A stretch of DNA of 16,255 nucleotides from JBBSGC01 sp038254525 (GTDB taxonomy: Bacteria > Actinomycetota > Actinomycetes > Propionibacteriales > Nocardioidaceae), in NCBI GenBank assembly GCA_038254525.1, contig JBBSGC010000034.1, forward strand, positions 1 to 16,255. Reading direction: 5' to 3'. Shown here one piece after another: positions 12,453-16,255 of the stretch. How positions within the stretch are numbered: the stretch's first letter is position 1; each line of letters opens with the position of its first letter. Below the pieces are notes generated by a model that was given only the letters and a program-made list of their open reading frames with translations, searched no databases and had not been told where the DNA came from. A program made the translations under genes and the position numbers.

Positions 12453-15242
12453 TCAGGCGATCTGGACCGTGCGGGTGCCGTCGTGGCCGGGCAGCAGCTC
12501 CTCGACCAGCGCGGTCGTTGCGGGCTCCGCTCCCCGCGGTGAGCCATGACGGTCGAGCGCTGCGTACATCTCCTCGACCACTGCGGTCAGCCCGCCGGGG
12601 TCGTCGGCCCGGACTCGGCGCAGCTCCTCGCGCCACAGCTGTTCACAGCCGGGCAGCATGTCGAGCCCGGTGCGTAGCGCCTCGTGTGCGAGACCCTCAT
12701 TGCCGACCTCGACGGCGAGGGCAGCCAGCCGCAGCGCGGTGCTCGCGACCAGTACCGCCATGTCGCGCTCGACCGAGGAGCGGGCGAGCCAGGTGTACCG
12801 ACCCGCGGGCAGGTCCTCGAACGCTGGCCCCTCGACGCATGACAGGGCGGCGGCGAGGTCGGGCACGGCATCCTCGGCCAGCGAGGCGCGTTCGACGAGC
12901 GAGGTGAACACATGCCAGTCGACCCGGACCTCGCGCAGGTCGAGCCGCCACCGGCCCTGCGCGTCGCGGCCCAGCCGGGGCCGTCCGGTCGCACCGGTCC
13001 CCAGCCATCGCCGGGCATGACCGGTCGCTGCGGCGAACACCTCGTCGGTCACCCCGCGTGGCCAGACCGCGGCGGCCAGCACGCTGGGGTGCACCCCGGC
13101 CGGGTTGAGCGCGACGTACGCCACTATCTCGCTGGCCAGCTGGCGCCGTTGCTCTTCGATCGGTCCTGGTGCCTCGATGCGAAGCGGGCCGAGGAGGCGT
13201 ACAGACACCGGCGCCGGCGCACCTGGCTCCAGCATCGCCGGGTCGAAGCCGGGGACACTGCTCAGGAAGACGTCGTTGCCGGCCGCTGCTCGCTGGCTGT
13301 CCGCGGCCAGCATCAGCGTGACGACCCGCCGCACGCTGTCAGGTCGCAGCCGAGCTGCCGCGACGTCGATGCCCAGCAGCGGACTGGTGAGCCGGCCCGA
13401 GTCGTCAGCCTCGAGGGGCCACGCCGCGGCGGCGACGTCGCCGACAACCACCGCGGCGACCGCACGGCGAGGGTCCTTGACGAGCTCGGCGAGACACTGC
13501 GCCTGCACAGCGGTCGGCGGGCTCGCCAGCACCACCACCCGTAGGCCCCACAGCCGCGGGTCCGGACGACGCTGGCGCCCCTGTCGCACTGAAGCCAGCC
13601 CGTCCTCGAGACAGATTGCCTGCTGAGCGGCGCTGTCCGCGGTCAGCGTGGCGAGCAGCGCGTCGAGGTCCTCACACACCTGAACGCGCTCGGGTGCCAC
13701 CTCGGCCAGGTCGGCGACGAAACCGATCAGGCTCACGGTGGTGGTAGCGGACCAGCGGTGCGTCACCAGCTCGGCCGCCAGCGATGCGGCGACATCGGCG
13801 GCAACCTGCGCGGAACCGGTGACGGCAACGAGGCCCGGCGCGCGCTCCAGGTCCACCAACACCATTCGGCCCTGCGCGTCGCTGCCCAAACTGACCAGGC
13901 CCGGACACGGCGCGAGGGCACCGGCCGGGAGCTCGAGCCCTGCGGCGCTCACCCGGGTGATCGTCCAGGTGTGACCGTCGGGGCTGGCCTGCCACCCAGG
14001 CGGGGGGGCGACGCCGGCGCCCCCGGCGAAGGCCAGCGACAGACACTGGGGGTCGAGGTGTACGGCACGGATCGGCGGCAGTGCCGATCCACGGGGAGCG
14101 AGCGCGGCAGCGCCGTGCCGGAGCGCAGTGTCGACTACCGCCGCGCCGGCGAGGTCGGCTGCCAGCCGCAGGCCGACTTCGTCGTCGGGCTTGAGTCCAC
14201 CGCCACCGCGGGGGCCACCGTTCCAGCCTCGACGCCGCTTGAGTCCGAACAGCAGCCCGGCGGCGACCAGTCCGCCGCCGACGCCAAGCTGTGCAGCGAG
14301 ATCGCCGGCGGTGCCCAGGGTCGACTCCGGGCCAAGCGCTGCGACCTGCGTGCTGCCCTGCCGCGGCGCGCCGTCGCCAGAGGCGCCCGAATGTCCGCCA
14401 AGCCCAGCACTGCCGCCGATCGCGGGGCTGCCTCCCGGGTCGCGCGACCGGCCGCCCGGCAGGTCCACGGTTATGACGCCAGGACCCTTGGCGTCGTCGG
14501 GCAGGTGCAGGACCCAACCCGGGTAGATCAGGTCCGGATCCTGCAGCGCTGAGCCGTCGGGTTGCTCGACCCCCTTATTGAGCGCGTAGATCTCCTTCCA
14601 GCGCAGGCCGTCGCCGAGATAGCGCTCTGAGATGTCCCAAAGGCTGTCGTAGTGCCGGCCGTGGTGGGGTTGCACGAGGTAGTGCAGCCCCAGGACCGGC
14701 TGCCGCTGTACACCCGGGCCAGCGACGCTGGCGCGCGCGACGTGGCGCACTTCCTGACGTACGGAGGAGTGCTTAGACCGCGCAGAGCCGCCGGCGTGCG
14801 CCGAGTGGCCGACCGACGCCTGGTCGGTCGAAGGGTCGACGGTCGAGGCGGCGACCACCGGAGCGGACGCGATGGCTGAGGCGGTTGGGATGGCGATGCT
14901 CGCCGAGCCGACGAGCAGCAGCACCGAAGCGACGAGGCGACGCGCGAGCGACTGCGTCCCGACCCCGCCGCCGGGTACGTGCCGGGAGCCGGCTGACCGC
15001 GCGGAGACAACCTCGACCGCTAGGCAGACCACGAAGTGCAGCCAGGCCAGCCACAGGATCGCGCCGAGCACCGACATGACCTGCTCGGCACCCAGTTGAG
15101 CAGTGAGCGAGTCCAGGCTCGGCGGGGCGGACGGCCACGGTGCTCCGCCAACCTGCCACAGCGCCCAGGGCACGCCGACCACGAGCACTGCGATGACGGC
15201 CAGGGCTGCGAGACCGCGGATCCGTTCAGCCGCGCCGGTCAC
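12453..15242 (-). CDS. Membrane-spanning LysM protein with C-terminal winged-helix/BTAD (SARP-like) module
   Basis: The 929-residue protein has membrane segments at about 10–30, 55–79, 103–130 and 317–334. A LysM-like domain lies at 187–248 (HYLVQ…SLWDISERYLGDG…IYPGWVLHLP), followed by a Gly/Ser-rich linker (255–315). The last helix is followed by KRRRG, so the LysM should be outside and residues 335–929 inside. The inner part has a region resembling a decayed P-loop (VAVTGSAQVAADVAASLAAE, 473–492). It ends with a SARP-type winged helix (679–775, VRLLGPLRIE…AAAVWP) and a BTAD helical repeat (776–900). GTG 15240–15242 has AGGGGGAG 5–6 nt upstream; longer frames enter the preceding gene. Relatives of this architecture are known near pilus/Tad-type clusters, but no such genes are present here. 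A sensor or scaffold role is inference. Confidence 0.88.
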   Translation of the reverse strand: MTGAAERIRGLAALAVIAVLVVGVPWALWQVGGAPWPSAPPSLDSLTAQLGAEQVMSVLGAILWLAWLHFVVCLAVEVVSARSAGSRHVPGGGVGTQSLARRLVASVLLLVGSASIAIPTASAIASAPVVAASTVDPSTDQASVGHSAHAGGSARSKHSSVRQEVRHVARASVAGPGVQRQPVLGLHYLVQPHHGRHYDSLWDISERYLGDGLRWKEIYALNKGVEQPDGSALQDPDLIYPGWVLHLPDDAKGPGVITVDLPGGRSRDPGGSPAIGGSAGLGGHSGASGDGAPRQGSTQVAALGPESTLGTAGDLAAQLGVGGGLVAAGLLFGLKRRRGWNGGPRGGGGLKPDDEVGLRLAADLAGAAVVDTALRHGAAALAPRGSALPPIRAVHLDPQCLSLAFAGGAGVAPPPGWQASPDGHTWTITRVSAAGLELPAGALAPCPGLVSLGSDAQGRMVLVDLERAPGLVAVTGSAQVAADVAASLAAELVTHRWSATTTVSLIGFVADLAEVAPERVQVCEDLDALLATLTADSAAQQAICLEDGLASVRQGRQRRPDPRLWGLRVVVLASPPTAVQAQCLAELVKDPRRAVAAVVVGDVAAAAWPLEADDSGRLTSPLLGIDVAAARLRPDSVRRVVTLMLAADSQRAAAGNDVFLSSVPGFDPAMLEPGAPAPVSVRLLGPLRIEAPGPIEEQRRQLASEIVAYVALNPAGVHPSVLAAAVWPRGVTDEVFAAATGHARRWLGTGATGRPRLGRDAQGRWRLDLREVRVDWHVFTSLVERASLAEDAVPDLAAALSCVEGPAFEDLPAGRYTWLARSSVERDMAVLVASTALRLAALAVEVGNEGLAHEALRTGLDMLPGCEQLWREELRRVRADDPGGLTAVVEEMYAALDRHGSPRGAEPATTALVEELLPGHDGTRTVQIA

Positions 15243-15297
15243 ATCGCTCCCCCTGTCCTCGATGGCGAGTTCCTCGCCATTGTGCCCCCCAGCCGGG

Positions 15298-16098
15298 TCA
15301 CCGCGGCGGCCGAAGCCGGACAAGTTCGCGCAGTCGGCCAACCTGCGCCCGGCGCTCGGCCCGCCGCTGCTCCTCGCCGTTCGAGGCAGCAGCCTGCTGG
15401 AGCAACGCCTTAGTCGCCCGGACGGCTCCCACGGGCGCCGACGTGAGGGCGGCCACCAGGTCGGCCGTAGCGGCCTGGAGCTCCGCGGCGGGCACCACGG
15501 CGGTGGCCAGGCCAAGTTCGGCCGCCTCGACGGCATTCACCCACCGCGCCGTCACGCAGATCTCGAGCGCCCGGGCATAGCCGACAATCTCCACCAGCGG
15601 TTGCGTCCCGGTGAGGTCGGGGACCAGCCCGAGCACTGGCTCCCGCATACAAAGCTGCGCGTCGGACGCCAGGATCCTCAGGTCGCAGGCGAGCGCCAGC
15701 TGAAACCCCGCACCCACTGCGTGCCCCTGGACGGCGGCCACGCTGATGAAGCGGGGATCCCGCCACCAGGTGAACCCCTGTTGGTAGCGCTCGATGACCG
15801 CCTCCGCGGCGTCGTCGGGCAGAGCCGCGATCTCGGCGAAGCCCGGTTCGCCTTGGAGGCCGTCCGGACTCAGCAGCGCCTTGTCGAGTCCCGCGGAGAA
15901 GGAGGCGCCGGCGGCGTCGAGCACCACCACCCGTACCTCGGGCTGGACGGCGGCGCCGATCCGGGCCAACGCCCGCCACATCGCCGGCGTCTGCGCATTG
16001 CGTACCTCTGGACGCCGGAGCGTGACGGTGAGCAGCTCGCCCTGGTCGTCGAGCGCCAGGCCGGCTTCCCTCAGCTCCTCGGTGTCGGGGTACACCAC
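15298..16098 (-). CDS. Enoyl-CoA hydratase/isomerase (crotonase) family protein
   Basis: The 266-residue crotonase-fold protein carries RPEVRNAQTPAMW (29–41), the CoA and oxyanion-hole segment ASFSAGLDKALL (65–76), and GHAVGAGFQLALACDLR (125–141). REPVLGLVPDLTGTQ (152–166) holds E153, equivalent to the second catalytic glutamate of rat mitochondrial hydratase. The first catalytic glutamate position is Gln133 (GFQLA rather than GCELA). It may therefore be an isomerase or act on another CoA ester. GTG 16098 was chosen because the family usually starts about 10 residues before the first strand and a TAGGCT box lies 8 nt upstream; an earlier in-frame GTG at 16167 would add a Trp/Pro-rich stretch. 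In M. tuberculosis a crotonase gene also neighbours an ABC-F gene. Confidence 0.92.
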   Translation of the reverse strand: MVYPDTEELREAGLALDDQGELLTVTLRRPEVRNAQTPAMWRALARIGAAVQPEVRVVVLDAAGASFSAGLDKALLSPDGLQGEPGFAEIAALPDDAAEAVIERYQQGFTWWRDPRFISVAAVQGHAVGAGFQLALACDLRILASDAQLCMREPVLGLVPDLTGTQPLVEIVGYARALEICVTARWVNAVEAAELGLATAVVPAAELQAATADLVAALTSAPVGAVRATKALLQQAAASNGEEQRRAERRAQVGRLRELVRLRPPR

Positions 16099-16106
16099 GG
16101 ACCAGC

Positions 16107-16112
16107 AGCCTA
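16107..16112 (-). promoter_or_regulatory. Candidate -10 box (TAGGCT) for the crotonase gene
   Basis: On the minus strand TAGGCT ends 8 nt before GTG 16098. The same hexamer stands at NfeD and at the unknown gene at 2555. No ribosome site precedes the start. Confidence 0.35.
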
Positions 16113-16156
16113 GAGGCCCAACTGGGGGAAGCCAGCACCATCCACCCACTGGCGAG

Positions 16157-16200
16157 GGGGTCCCCACACCACACCTATTAGCACTGGGGACCCCTGTGCT
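16157..16200 (-). terminator. Hairpins after the edge gene, possible terminator
   Basis: Immediately past the stop codon at 16204–16206, bases 16180–16200 form a nearly perfect hairpin: arms AGCAC/GTGCT and GGGG/CCCC with one T-T mismatch. The inner GGGGTCCCCA (16157–16166) can also pair with TGGGGACCCC (16185–16194), a competing 10-bp stem with an 18-nt loop. No T-run follows. Confidence 0.45.
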
Positions 16201-16203
16201 CAG

Positions 16204-16255
16204 TCAGGCCAGCGCCACCAGGTCGGCGTAGTCGGGACTCCACAAGTCCTCGGTG
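16204..16255 (-). CDS. C-terminal fragment, probably of an ABC-F family ATPase
   Basis: Only the last 16 codons are in the window: TEDLWSPDYADLVALA and a TGA stop. This short acidic, aromatic tail resembles the end of actinobacterial ABC-F proteins, as I recall them, where a (E/D)DxW…Y.(D/E)LV.LA ending follows the last ATPase strand. A crotonase gene next to an ABC-F gene is also the arrangement in M. tuberculosis (Rv1472–Rv1473). Sixteen residues cannot prove the family, so the call is tentative; that it is the end of a coding region is more secure. Confidence 0.5.
   Translation of the reverse strand, partial: TEDLWSPDYADLVALA

Noticed and set aside
10734..12542. Long open frame (about 600 codons) on the plus strand
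   Set aside because: It is antisense to the ABC exporter, whose motifs are complete. The plus-strand product is Arg/His/Gln/Asp-rich low-complexity sequence typical of a high-GC shadow frame.
15243..15536. N-terminal extension of the LysM–BTAD protein
   Set aside because: It would overlap the crotonase gene and adds Pro/Arg/Trp-rich residues; GTG 15242 has a strong ribosome site.

Overview
The window is high-GC, gene-dense DNA from an actinobacterium (Actinomycetota). An InhA-type enoyl-ACP reductase sits directly downstream of FabG, there are paired ACT domains on SerB, a DUF3099 membrane protein, a SARP/BTAD-type regulator, frequent GTG starts and several genes that look leaderless. The order fabG–fabI with NfeD and SPFH genes nearby recalls the mycobacterial fabG1–inhA neighbourhood, but I cannot name the genus. 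No rRNA, tRNA, CRISPR array, phage gene, transposase or integrase was seen.

Layout. 1–2357, minus strand: a lone ABC ATPase, then NfeD, then an SPFH/band-7 protein cut by the window edge; NfeD and SPFH form a membrane-quality pair. 2555–5422, plus strand: a conserved protein of unknown function, serB, a 22-bp tandem repeat that begins inside the last codons of serB, a SixA-type histidine phosphatase and a CsbD stress protein. 5538–7065, minus strand: fabG then fabI, two reductive steps of fatty-acid elongation. 7236–7764, plus strand: a DUF3099 membrane protein overlapping a small Cys/His protein. 7775–8806, minus strand: moaA. 8928–9788, plus strand: a SURF1 protein, whose 3' end overlaps the next gene by 115 bp. 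9674–16255, minus strand: an apparent five-gene run of probable ABC-F ATPase (C-terminus only), enoyl-CoA hydratase-like protein, a large LysM–BTAD membrane protein, an ABC exporter and an atypical SDR.

Most of this is housekeeping: lipid synthesis, serine synthesis, molybdenum cofactor, cytochrome oxidase assembly and membrane maintenance. The most unusual gene is the 929-residue protein at 12453–15242. It places an extracytoplasmic LysM domain and a cytoplasmic winged-helix/BTAD regulator module on one membrane-spanning chain. Other points worth a second look are the repeat at the end of serB, an SDR whose Tyr and Lys catalytic residues are replaced, a crotonase missing one of two glutamates, and a recurrent TANNNT box placed 6–8 nt before six start codons.
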